From: Candidatus Moraniibacteriota bacterium
GTDB taxonomy: Bacteria; Patescibacteriota; Minisyncoccia; Moranbacterales; UBA2206
Direction: 5' to 3'
DNA length: 27,199 bases
Assembly (NCBI GenBank): GCA_003543115.1
Contig: DPJH01000031.1
Location: forward strand, 1 to 27,199
Shown here: in pieces, positions 15,806-22,763 of the stretch
How positions within the stretch are numbered: the first letter of the stretch is position 1
How the letters are laid out: each line of letters begins with the position of its first letter
The notes under the pieces: model-generated
Database searches by the model: none
What the model was told of the DNA's origin: nothing
Seen by the model: only the letters and a program-made list of their open reading frames with translations
Program-made: the position numbers and the translations under genes

Positions 15806-16438
15806 ATGGTAGAAGAAAAAAAGATATTTCATGAAGACGACATTTTGAAAAAAGATTATTCTCTATTATCTGACAATGATCTTGTTTTTAAGGTGCAGAA
15901 AGGAAAAACTGATTTATTCGGAATAGTCATAGAAAGATATCAAGGAAAGTTATTCGCTTATTTATACCGTCTTATAGGAAACCAAGAGGAGGCTCAAGAT
16001 TTATTGCAGGATGTTTTTATTAAGGCTTTCCGCAACATGAACAGTTATGATATAGAAAGGAAATTTTCTTCCTGGATTTATAGGATAGCTCATAATGAAG
16101 CAATAAACCATCTTAAAAGAAAATCATTAAGAAGGTTTATTTCCTGGGAAGATGTGGTGAGCACTCGGGACAAATTAATGACCAGTGAAACAGAGGAAGG
16201 CGCAGATAAGGCATGGCTCCGAAAAGAAATCATAAATGAAGTGGATCAAGTAATAAACAAGTTGCCGTTTAAATACAAGCAAGTCTTGCTTTTGAGATAC
16301 TATTCGGAAAAATCATACGAAGAAATAAGTGAAATTTTGCAAAAACCGATTAATACTGTAGGAACGCTTATAAATAGGGCAAAGAAGAAAATGAATAAGG
16401 AGGTGGAAAAAAATAGGAAAAAATTTAATTTAAAATAA
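15806..16438 (+). CDS. ECF-type RNA polymerase sigma factor
   Basis: This is a 210-residue sigma-70 family protein of the extracytoplasmic-function type. Region 2 spans about 27-105: FGIVIERYQGKLFAYLYRLI, the polymerase-binding DLLQDVFIKAF, and FSSWIYRIAHNEAINHLKRK. Region 4, about 145-197, has the helix-turn-helix LPFKYKQVLLLRYYSEKSYEEISEIL with NTVGTLINRAKKKM as recognition helix. There is no region 1.1 or region 3. A weak Shine-Dalgarno AAGG lies seven bases before the ATG. The next gene, 22 bases on, encodes a membrane protein in the position usual for an anti-sigma factor. Confidence 0.93.
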   Translation: MVEEKKIFHEDDILKKDYSLLSDNDLVFKVQKGKTDLFGIVIERYQGKLFAYLYRLIGNQEEAQDLLQDVFIKAFRNMNSYDIERKFSSWIYRIAHNEAINHLKRKSLRRFISWEDVVSTRDKLMTSETEEGADKAWLRKEIINEVDQVINKLPFKYKQVLLLRYYSEKSYEEISEILQKPINTVGTLINRAKKKMNKEVEKNRKKFNLK

Positions 16439-16460
16439 GATTATATATCAGACAATCAAT

Positions 16461-17108
16461 ATGCGTATAGTGAAAGATGAAGTGATGCAGAAAATCAAAG
16501 AAAGGAATATTAAGATGAAGCCTTGTTTCTTTTTTATTATTAGAAAGGCCGGCTTGGAAAGTTTGCTGGCTTTTTTTATTGTTTTTGGAGCAATAGCTCT
16601 CAACAGTTTATTTTACTTCCTCAAAAAAACAAAAGCCACTGACTTTCTTTTTTTCGGCTGGGTCGGTTTGGATAATTTCTTAACTTCGCTTCCATATGAT
16701 TATATCGTCCTGTTCATTATTAGCATCTTGTTGGCTAATTTTTTGATACATAAATTTGATTTGTCCTACGGCATAAGCATGAATTCCAACATGGCGCTAT
16801 TTTTTCTTTTAGTTATAACTCTAGCGCTGAGTTCATTTTTTTTATTAAACGGAATAGAAGAAGTGTTAAGTTCTTATTCAAAAAACAAGGCACCGGGAAA
16901 AGAGATTGTCTTGGGGGAAGTGATGGAGTTTTCGGACCAGGAAGCGATTGTTAGAGAGGCAGGGGGCATAGATTGGAAATTAATTCTTGAAGATGCAAAA
17001 ATTTTTGATGGAAACAGTTGTGAAAAAGGAAAAATGCTTAGAGCTATGGGCAAGGAAAAAAGAGGGAAAAATCACATATTTTATGCGGATATAATCAAGT
17101 GTTACTAG
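16461..17108 (+). CDS. membrane protein, possible anti-sigma factor for the preceding ECF sigma
   Basis: This is a 215-residue protein. A cytoplasmic N-terminus of about 32 residues contains KIKERNIKMKPCFFFIIRK. Three membrane helices follow at about 33-55, 78-98 and 110-130, then a soluble C-terminal domain of about 70 residues (147-215) rich in beta strands, which could be an OB-like fold (VLGEVMEFSDQEAIVREAGG). No zinc anti-sigma HxxxCxxC motif is present. Function is inferred from gene order: it directly follows the sigma factor in what looks like a two-gene operon. It is otherwise unrecognised. Confidence 0.6.
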   Translation: MRIVKDEVMQKIKERNIKMKPCFFFIIRKAGLESLLAFFIVFGAIALNSLFYFLKKTKATDFLFFGWVGLDNFLTSLPYDYIVLFIISILLANFLIHKFDLSYGISMNSNMALFFLLVITLALSSFFLLNGIEEVLSSYSKNKAPGKEIVLGEVMEFSDQEAIVREAGGIDWKLILEDAKIFDGNSCEKGKMLRAMGKEKRGKNHIFYADIIKCY

Positions 17109-17110
17109 CT

Positions 17111-17140
17111 GTTTTTTGGTAGAAAAAAACAATATTTTTT
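17111..17140 (+). terminator. weak AT-rich terminator candidate after the sigma operon
   Basis: GTTTTTT and AAAAAAC pair around GGTAG, and a run of six T follows after AATA. It contains only one GC pair. It lies directly after the stop at 17106-17108. Confidence 0.3.
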
Positions 17141-17170
17141 AGCAAAAAAAACTTATTTTTTCATTGGGAC

Positions 17171-17198
17171 TTGATTTATTTTTAATTTGTGCTATTAT
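17171..17198 (+). promoter_or_regulatory. promoter for tRNA-Glu
   Basis: TTGATT (17171-17176), a 16-base spacer and TATTAT (17193-17198) with an upstream TGC form a strong extended -10 promoter. The tRNA starts at 17222, about 17 bases after the likely transcription start. Confidence 0.75.
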
Positions 17199-17221
17199 TC
17201 TTACTGTTATCCAAAAAATAT

Positions 17222-17297
17222 GCCGCCATCGTCTAGCCCGGTCCAGGACGCCAGGTTTTCATCCTGGAAATCAGGGGTTCGAATCCCCTTGGCGGTA
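17222..17297 (+). tRNA. tRNA-Glu (anticodon TTC)
   Basis: The acceptor GCCGCCA pairs with TGGCGGT, with a G1-T72 wobble at the end. The anticodon stem is CCAGG/CCTGG with loop TTTTCAT and TTC at 34-36. The T-arm is AGGGG/CCCCT with loop TTCGAAT, and the discriminator is A. CCA is not encoded. Its 3' end is duplicated downstream, once inverted and once direct. Confidence 0.95.
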
Positions 17298-17301
17298 CAA
17301 A
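17282..17301 (+). repeat. 20-bp direct repeat, copy 1 (3' end of tRNA-Glu)
   Basis: The last 16 bases of tRNA-Glu plus the next four bases form this copy. It is repeated perfectly at 17466-17485, 184 bases away. The arrangement resembles the att duplication left when an element enters the 3' end of a tRNA gene. Confidence 0.9.
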
Positions 17302-17310
17302 AAATTTAGG

Positions 17311-17332
17311 AATCCTCTTTTTGAGGATTTTT
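17311..17332 (+). terminator. Rho-independent terminator of tRNA-Glu
   Basis: AATCCTC and GAGGATT form a 7-bp stem with loop TTTTT, followed by TTT. It lies 13 bases after the tRNA end and ahead of the GC-rich element. Confidence 0.75.
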
Positions 17333-17340
17333 AAGTTTTT

Positions 17341-17479
17341 CCGCCAAGGGGATTCGAACGGGCAGGAGTGAGGCGAGTCGCCGCGACGAAGACGAACGCC
17401 GATGAATGCGACCACAGGAGCATTCAGCGCTGCCCAGGGCTACGAGTCGCCGCGACGAGGACGAAAATCCCCTTGGCGG
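17341..17479. repeat. GC-rich palindromic element bounded by inverted pieces of the tRNA-Glu tail
   Basis: This is a 139-bp segment of high GC (84 of the 130 bases from 17341 to 17470) in an AT-rich genome. It opens with 17341-17359, a perfect 19-bp inverted copy of the T-arm and acceptor end of tRNA-Glu (17277-17295). It closes with AATCCCCTTGGCGG (17466-17479), which pairs with the first 14 bases, so the segment has 14-bp terminal inverted repeats. Inside are nested pairs GGGCAG (17360-17365)/CTGCCC (17430-17435) and TGAATGC (17403-17409)/GCATTCA (17420-17426). A 23-bp direct repeat with one mismatch occurs at 17374-17396 and 17443-17465, each copy containing the palindrome GTCGCCGCGAC. Reading frames that cross it are short and repeat-derived, so I call no gene. 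It could be a tRNA-anchored mobile palindromic element, a structured RNA downstream of tRNA-Glu, or a rearrangement. Confidence 0.75.
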
Positions 17480-17485
17480 TACAAA
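17466..17485 (+). repeat. 20-bp direct repeat, copy 2
   Basis: This is identical to 17282-17301, from the T-stem side of tRNA-Glu through ACAAA. A second terminator-like hairpin follows it, so the tail-plus-terminator unit appears twice. Confidence 0.9.
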
Positions 17486-17490
17486 GAACA

Positions 17491-17518
17491 AAAAGTCTCT
17501 CTGAGGGGGATTTTTTTG
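17491..17518 (+). terminator. second terminator-like hairpin downstream of the tRNA-Glu tail copy
   Basis: AAAAGTCTCTC pairs with GGGGGATTTT, using several G-T pairs, around a short TGA loop and is followed by a T run. It stands in the same place relative to the second tail copy as 17311-17332 does to the tRNA. Confidence 0.5.
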
Positions 17519-17536
17519 TTTGTCTTTATGGTTGTC

Positions 17537-17576
17537 TTGACGTACTATTGAGGTACGATAAGTAGGTGAATAAATT
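17537..17576 (+). promoter_or_regulatory. possible capA promoter region with a small inverted repeat
   Basis: TTGAGG (17549-17554) and TAAATT (17571-17576) are 16 bases apart, with the ATG at 17588. An alternative -35, TTGACG, is at 17537-17542. CGTAC (17541-17545) and GTACG (17553-17557) form an inverted repeat over this region. The promoter choice is uncertain. Confidence 0.3.
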
Positions 17577-17587
17577 AAGTAGACAAA

Positions 17588-18661
17588 ATGAAATATAGAA
17601 TTTTGTTTTTAGGGTTATTGCCGGCAGCCTTATTTATGCTGGTGATTTTTTTTGGTAAAAATAATCAGATTGAAGGAAAAATTTTTCAGTCAGAGATTGC
17701 CATCACTAAAGAAATTGCTGAAAACGAAAAAAGCAGCCAGTCGGTAAAAATTCTTTTTGCCGGTGATTTGATGTTGGATAGGTATAATCGGACAATCATT
17801 CAAAAAAGCGGGGTAGAACATTTTACCAAAAATTTTAATGATTTATTTCTGGCTCAGGATTTGAATGTAGTTAATTTGGAGGGGCCGGTTACGAGCAATC
17901 AATCCGTTTCTATGGAAACTGAGATGCAAGAGAAAAACCACTTTAAATTCACTTTTGATAGGGATAGTACGAAAAAATTTTTAAGTTATAACAAGATAAG
18001 CTTGGTAAATATAGGAAATAATCATATTTTCAATTTTGATGCAGCGGGCGCTGGGGAAACAATAGATTTTTTACATGAAAATAAATTAGGTTATTTCGGC
18101 CACCCGCTTGAAGAGAGTAATATTTATATAGAAAAGAAAATCAATGGCCTAAAAATCGCCCTAGTAAATTATAATAAATTTTCCAGAATAAAAGCGGAAA
18201 AGATAAGAGAGAAAATCGGGGAAGCCAGAGGCAGAAACGATTTTGTGCTTGTCTATGCTCACTGGGGAGATGAATATAGCTTGACGCCGTCCCAAGAACA
18301 GAAAAATATAGCGCACATGTTTGTGGACAATGGGGCTGATTTGATCATAGGCAGCCATCCTCACGTGGTGCAACCAATTGAAATCTATAGGAATAAAGCT
18401 ATTTTTTATTCTTTGGGAAATTTTGTCTTTGATCAATATTTTTCTGAAGATGTGAAAAATGAATTATTGGTGGCTGCTTCTTTTTCGGCAGATAAGATAG
18501 ATTTCTCTTTAATGCCGTTATATAAAAGAGAAAAAGGAGATTTGATCTTGGATGATGGAAAAAATCGCAAACAGCTATTAGAGAGAATCATGCGGGATTC
18601 AGCAGTGGGGGAAAGCATGAAAAAGCAGATAGGCGAGGGTAATTTTTCTTTGTATAAGTGA
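17588..18661 (+). CDS. CapA-family metallophosphatase-like protein
   Basis: This 357-residue protein has an N-terminal signal anchor (about 5-22, ILFLGLLPAALFMLVIFF) and a CapA/PgsA domain from about 53 to 290. Family motifs are in order: FAGDLMLDR at 57-65 (Asp60), VVNLEGP at 94-100 (Asn96, Glu98), NIGNNHIFNFD at 141-151 (Asn145, His146), VYAHWGDEY at 222-230 (His225), IIGSHPHVVQP at 253-263 (His257, His259) and FYSLGNFVFDQ at 273-283. These are the metal ligands of a calcineurin-like phosphoesterase fold. CapA proteins take part in poly-gamma-glutamate capsule synthesis in Bacillus, but CapB and CapC are absent here, so the actual substrate is unknown. The next gene is a membrane glycosyltransferase with its own promoter. 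Confidence 0.9.
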   Translation: MKYRILFLGLLPAALFMLVIFFGKNNQIEGKIFQSEIAITKEIAENEKSSQSVKILFAGDLMLDRYNRTIIQKSGVEHFTKNFNDLFLAQDLNVVNLEGPVTSNQSVSMETEMQEKNHFKFTFDRDSTKKFLSYNKISLVNIGNNHIFNFDAAGAGETIDFLHENKLGYFGHPLEESNIYIEKKINGLKIALVNYNKFSRIKAEKIREKIGEARGRNDFVLVYAHWGDEYSLTPSQEQKNIAHMFVDNGADLIIGSHPHVVQPIEIYRNKAIFYSLGNFVFDQYFSEDVKNELLVAASFSADKIDFSLMPLYKREKGDLILDDGKNRKQLLERIMRDSAVGESMKKQIGEGNFSLYK

Positions 18662-18729
18662 GTATGCGGCAATAATTTACTCATTTAAGATGCTTTGGGA
18701 ATGCAATAAGCGGCATTATCAATTTTAGG

Positions 18730-18758
18730 TTGACTTTTTAAGCATAAAATTATATTCT
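18730..18758 (+). promoter_or_regulatory. promoter for the membrane glycosyltransferase
   Basis: TTGACT (18730-18735), a 17-base spacer and TATTCT (18753-18758) make a good sigma-70-type promoter. The ATG is at 18778, so the leader is only about 12 nt and carries no Shine-Dalgarno. Confidence 0.75.
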
Positions 18759-18777
18759 ATATAGTGAAATTAAAACT

Positions 18778-20466
18778 ATGTATAATTTTCCCAATCCAAA
18801 AACAACGGAGCCAAAAGAACGCCGAGCACAGCGTTTTTTTGAAATAATCCCAGGCACTATGACCTGGACAACTTTTGTATTAATGGTAGTGTTTTCCTGG
18901 AAATTGCCCGTAGTAGCTGCAATTGCTATCATTGTATTTGATGTTTATTGGATTTTACGCGTTATTTTTATTACTCACTATTCTGTCAAGGCTTATTTGA
19001 AAATGAAAAAAGGAAAAAATATTGATTGGTGGGACAGGTGCCAGAATATTGCTCATCCGGAAAAATATAGCGAGCAATTGAAAGATAGAATCATGAGCAT
19101 GAAAAAATCTTTAAAAGAAATTTATTTTTTTGATTGGAAAAACAGATCGATTGTAAAAAATCAAATAAAGGAAGAAAAAAGATTCAGCAAAGAAGTTAAA
19201 AAACTCATTCCTATCGCTGGCGAAATTTGGGACTGGAGGAGCGTAGTGCATATTGTTTTTTTGCCAACCGCCAATGAGCCGGCTGACGTCATAGAGCCGG
19301 CCATCCAATCTTTGGCTGATACGAATTTTCCCAAGAGTCAGATGATTGTGGTTTTAGGAACGGAAGAGAGGGAAAACCCTGAAAATAGATTGTCTAAGGT
19401 TGAATATTTAAAGAAAAAATTTGACGGAATTTTTAGAGATTTCATTGTCACTACTCACAAAGTAGCGGATGGAGAAATGAAGTGTAAAGCTTCTAACGCG
19501 AGTTATGCTGCCAAAGAACTGATGGTTTATTTGGATGAAAGAAATATTGATTATAAAAAAGTGGTTTTTTCCAATTTTGATTGCGATAGCGTGGCTCATA
19601 AGGAATATTTTGGAGCTCTGACTTATGCTTTTATCACTAACCCTAAAAGGCTGCAGCGTGCCTATCAGCCCATCCCTGTCTATCACAATACCTTGTGGGA
19701 TACGAATGCGGTAGTGCGAATGATTGTAACAGGATCATCTTTCTGGCACCTTTACCAGAGTACGCGTCGGGAAATGGTGACTTTTTCTTCACATAGCGAA
19801 TCTTTTGATACTTTGGTAAAGGTGGGGTTTTGGCCGGTGAACATGATCAGTGAAGACTCTATTATTTATTGGAAATGTTTGTCATATTTTGACGGAGAAT
19901 ATGAGGTTCAGCCGATCCATCTCCCGATCTCATTGGATGCGGTGCTGGCAGAAACTTATTGGAAGACAATCAAGAATCAATATAAGCAAAATCGAAGATG
20001 GGCTTATGGAATTGAAAATTTTCCTGTCACTATGCGCGCTATTTTGCCTAACAAAAAAATTCCATTAAAAATGAAAATGCGCATTGCTTTTGAAATGCTG
20101 GAAGGCCATTATTCTTGGGCGACCACTTCTTTTCTTTTAGCTTTCATGGGATGGCTTCCTTTGGCTTTGGGAGGAGAAATTTTTAGGGGAAGCGTCTTAG
20201 CCCATAACTTGCCCTTGATGACTCAGGTTTTGATGCAGATTTCGCTCTTGGGACTTTTTGTTTCTATTCCGTTATCCATGCTTTCACTTCCTCCAAAACC
20301 TAAAAAATACCATTGGTCCAGATATTTTTTGATGTTTTTCCAATATGCCTTGTTTCCCATCGTCGCTCTATTTTCAGCTCTTCCGGCGGTGGATTCTCAA
20401 ACTCGAATCTTGCTCAAGAAATATTTCGGAGAATTTTGGGTGACGGAAAAAATCAGAAAGCAATAA
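18778..20466 (+). CDS. membrane glycosyltransferase, family 2 (cellulose-synthase-like)
   Basis: This 562-residue processive-type glycosyltransferase should build or extend a surface polysaccharide from nucleotide sugars. Two N-terminal membrane helices (about 30-66) precede a GT2 catalytic region. The first motif is unusual, lying in HIVFLPTANEPADVIEPAIQSL (158-179); the DxD-type site is NFDCDS (Asp268, Asp270); the catalytic acid is in SEDSIIYWK (Glu359, Asp360); and the acceptor-side QxxRW motif is QNRRWAYG (Gln404 to Trp408). Four or so C-terminal helices follow, from about 432 to 545. An insert of about 90 residues (70-155), rich in Lys and Trp, lies between the N-terminal helices and the catalytic core. 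Product and acceptor are not readable. It follows capA but is separated by a 116-base gap with a separate promoter. Confidence 0.85.
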   Translation: MYNFPNPKTTEPKERRAQRFFEIIPGTMTWTTFVLMVVFSWKLPVVAAIAIIVFDVYWILRVIFITHYSVKAYLKMKKGKNIDWWDRCQNIAHPEKYSEQLKDRIMSMKKSLKEIYFFDWKNRSIVKNQIKEEKRFSKEVKKLIPIAGEIWDWRSVVHIVFLPTANEPADVIEPAIQSLADTNFPKSQMIVVLGTEERENPENRLSKVEYLKKKFDGIFRDFIVTTHKVADGEMKCKASNASYAAKELMVYLDERNIDYKKVVFSNFDCDSVAHKEYFGALTYAFITNPKRLQRAYQPIPVYHNTLWDTNAVVRMIVTGSSFWHLYQSTRREMVTFSSHSESFDTLVKVGFWPVNMISEDSIIYWKCLSYFDGEYEVQPIHLPISLDAVLAETYWKTIKNQYKQNRRWAYGIENFPVTMRAILPNKKIPLKMKMRIAFEMLEGHYSWATTSFLLAFMGWLPLALGGEIFRGSVLAHNLPLMTQVLMQISLLGLFVSIPLSMLSLPPKPKKYHWSRYFLMFFQYALFPIVALFSALPAVDSQTRILLKKYFGEFWVTEKIRKQ

Positions 20467-20471
20467 TATCT

Positions 20472-22580
20472 TTATTCCAAGTGAATTTTTTCTTGGAATT
20501 TTTTAAGGGCACTCGCTAGGAGCGGATGCTTTTTTAATTTCGGGTCCAAGTCAAGAATATTTTGCGCTTCAGCGCGGGCAAATTTGATAAGCTTTACATT
20601 GGTGAGATTTTGCATGGCAATATCAGGAATGCCTGACTGCAAAGTGCCGAAAAATTGTCCCGGACCGCGAAGAAGAAGATCTTTTTGGGAGATTTCAAAG
20701 CCGTCATTCGTGTCTTCCATCGCTTGCAACCTTTCCGTCGCTTTTTGAGTGTTGGAATTGGTGAAAAGAAAGCAATAGGATTGGTGTTCTCCGCGACCGA
20801 CTCTGCCTCGAAACTGGTGGAGCTGGGAAAGTCCGAAGCGTTCAGCATCTTCAATGACAATTACGGAAGCATTAGGAATATCGATACCGACTTCCACTAC
20901 GGAAGTGGCGACTAAGATATTAATTTTTTTGTCTTTGAAATCCTGCATGACAGCTTCTTTTTCTTTGGATTTGAGCTTGCCATGAAGAAGCCCGATGTTT
21001 AGAGCGGGAAAAACTTTTTCGGACAGTCTCTGATGCTCAGAGGTAGCAGCTTTTATTTCCGTCATAATTCTTGAATCTTCAACCAATGGCAGGATGATAA
21101 AAACTTGTCGGCCGGATTCTATTTGTTTTTGGATAAAATCATAGGCTTCTTGTCTTAATTTAGGCGGAATAATTTTAGTAATAATTTCTTTCCTATTTTT
21201 AGGCATTTCATCCAGAAGGGAAATTTCCAGGCTTCCGAAGAGGGCAATGGAAAGCGTGCGGGGAATGGGAGTGGCAGTCATTGTGAGAAGATGAGGGATG
21301 GTTTTCCCCAGACCATCTTTGACACTCATTGTTTCCTGCTGCAGATAAGCGCGTTGTGCAACTCCAAAACGATGCTGCTCGTCGATAATAATGAGAGCTA
21401 AATTTTTAAATATAACATCCTTCTGGATGATTGCATGCGTACCTATGACTAAATCAATCTCCCCGGATTTTATCTTGGAAAGCAATTCGTTTCTTTTTGT
21501 TTTTTTGCTTTTTAAAATAGGGTTATCTGCGCTTATCTCTCGATATGAATTAGTGAGCAGAGATACATTCAATGAATGTTTTTTTAGAAGCTCTGAAAGT
21601 GAGAGATAGTGCTGGCGGGCTAGAACTTCGGTAGGCGCTAGGATAGCTACTTGAAGACCGGTACTGGCTGCTTGCAGGGAGGCGATAGCTGCAACCACAG
21701 TTTTTCCGGATCCGACATCTCCGTTTAGAAGACGGTTCATAGGAATAGGTTTTTCCAAATCTTTCAAGATCTCAAAAGATGCCTTTCTCTGTGCTCCAGT
21801 TAGTTTGAAAGGCAGTTTTTCCACAAACTCTTTGATCAACTTTTCGTTAAATTTTATTTGGAGCGAACTATTGGCTTCCCATTGCTTTTTTACTTGCAAG
21901 GTTTTGAGCTGGATAAGAAGCATTTCGCTAAAAGCAAATCTTTTTTGAGCGCGCAGGAGCTTTTCTTTGGAATCCGGAAAATGAATTTGAACGAGTGCTG
22001 TGTAGATATCATATAAATTAAGGCGAGCGCGAATTTCATAAGGGATAGGATCATGCATCTGCTTAGCCATTTCCAGAAGAGGTTTGATTTGCCAGCGGAT
22101 CCATTTAGAAGTGATGCCTTTGGTTTCGCTATAAATCGGAACAAGGCAGCCAGTGTTGGTAGCTTCTCGTCCTGCTCTTTCCCAAGAGGGAGCGGACATA
22201 TTTAGATGCTTTCCTTTTAAGGTCAGTTTGCCGCTGAGGCGCACCGAGCTTCCTTCCGGGAGAGATTCTAAAACAAAAGGCTGGTTGAACCAGACCGCTT
22301 TTAGGGGGATTTTATTTTCATCTTCTATGATTATTTCAGCAATAGTCATCTTTCTTCTAAAAATGCGGGAAATCTTCTTTTTTATCACTATTCCTTCTAC
22401 AGTTACGGTTTTATTGATGTTTCTTGTGGAAATCTCGGCTATTTCAGAAAAATCATCATAGCGAAAAGGAAAGCACAGTAAAAAATTCTCCACCGTACGA
22501 AGTTCCATTTTTTCTAAAATTGCAGCATATTTAGGAGTAATTTTCGATATGTTTTTTAGTTGTGTTTGAAGAGTTATCAT
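20472..22580 (-). CDS. recG: ATP-dependent DNA helicase RecG
   Basis: This 702-residue helicase regresses stalled replication forks and migrates Holliday junctions. The N-terminal wedge/OB domain spans about 55-145 (VTVEGIVIKKKISRIFRRK, SVRLSGKLTLKGKHLNM). The SF2 helicase core has Walker A GDVGSGKT at 287-294 (Lys293), TEVLARQH near 317, DEQH at 400-403 followed by RFGVAQR, and MTATPIPRT as motif III. The C-terminal helicase motifs are VATSVVEVGIDIPNA and QLHQFRGRVGRG. Length is normal for RecG (about 680-700). The ATG at 22580 begins six bases after a -10 box, which suggests a leaderless mRNA. It is convergent with the glycosyltransferase, five bases between stop codons. Confidence 0.97.
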   Translation of the reverse strand: MITLQTQLKNISKITPKYAAILEKMELRTVENFLLCFPFRYDDFSEIAEISTRNINKTVTVEGIVIKKKISRIFRRKMTIAEIIIEDENKIPLKAVWFNQPFVLESLPEGSSVRLSGKLTLKGKHLNMSAPSWERAGREATNTGCLVPIYSETKGITSKWIRWQIKPLLEMAKQMHDPIPYEIRARLNLYDIYTALVQIHFPDSKEKLLRAQKRFAFSEMLLIQLKTLQVKKQWEANSSLQIKFNEKLIKEFVEKLPFKLTGAQRKASFEILKDLEKPIPMNRLLNGDVGSGKTVVAAIASLQAASTGLQVAILAPTEVLARQHYLSLSELLKKHSLNVSLLTNSYREISADNPILKSKKTKRNELLSKIKSGEIDLVIGTHAIIQKDVIFKNLALIIIDEQHRFGVAQRAYLQQETMSVKDGLGKTIPHLLTMTATPIPRTLSIALFGSLEISLLDEMPKNRKEIITKIIPPKLRQEAYDFIQKQIESGRQVFIILPLVEDSRIMTEIKAATSEHQRLSEKVFPALNIGLLHGKLKSKEKEAVMQDFKDKKINILVATSVVEVGIDIPNASVIVIEDAERFGLSQLHQFRGRVGRGEHQSYCFLFTNSNTQKATERLQAMEDTNDGFEISQKDLLLRGPGQFFGTLQSGIPDIAMQNLTNVKLIKFARAEAQNILDLDPKLKKHPLLASALKKFQEKIHLE
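20474..20504 (+). terminator. terminator of the glycosyltransferase gene, inside the 3' end of recG
   Basis: ATTCCAAG pairs with CTTGGAAT (8 bp) around a 10-base loop and is followed by five T. It lies seven bases after the plus-strand stop codon, yet every base of the stem also encodes the last residues of RecG (FQEKIHLE) on the other strand. Confidence 0.8.
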
Positions 22581-22586
22581 ATATTA

Positions 22587-22616
22587 AGTATAAAGCTGGA
22601 AAGTCCCTAAAGTCAA
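22587..22616 (-). promoter_or_regulatory. promoter for recG, implying a leaderless transcript
   Basis: On the minus strand, TTGACT (22616-22611) and TATACT (22592-22587) are 18 bases apart. Only six bases separate the -10 from the recG ATG at 22580, so transcription should start at or within a base or two of the start codon. A 6-bp inverted repeat, TGTATA/TATACA, lies just upstream at 22629-22643. Confidence 0.65.
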
Positions 22617-22663
22617 AGGCATAATAAATGTATAAAATATACATTATATAAACAAGCTTGTTA

Positions 22664-22693
22664 AAATAAAAAAGCTTTATTAAAAAAAGCCTT
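22664..22693 (-). terminator. terminator of the tRNA-Ser transcript
   Basis: On the minus strand, AAGGCTTT pairs with AAAGCTTT (one G-T pair) around a 7-base loop and is followed by TTTTATTTT. It lies about 90 bases after the tRNA 3' end. Confidence 0.6.
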
Positions 22694-22763
22694 CTTATTG
22701 CAAATATTATTTCGCTGAGATTACGTGGCCTGCTTTAAGATAATGAAAAATATCATCTGGCAA

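Noticed and set aside
17233..17565. Short reading frames on both strands across the tRNA-Glu element (60-65 residues, Arg/Ser-rich)
   Set aside because: They translate the tRNA and the GC-rich repeats. Composition is low-complexity, overlapping frames exist on both strands, and none resembles a protein family.
22651..22662. AACAAGCTTGTT 12-bp palindrome downstream of tRNA-Ser
   Set aside because: It is short and AT-rich, lies outside the promoter and terminator signals, and is within what chance allows in such DNA.
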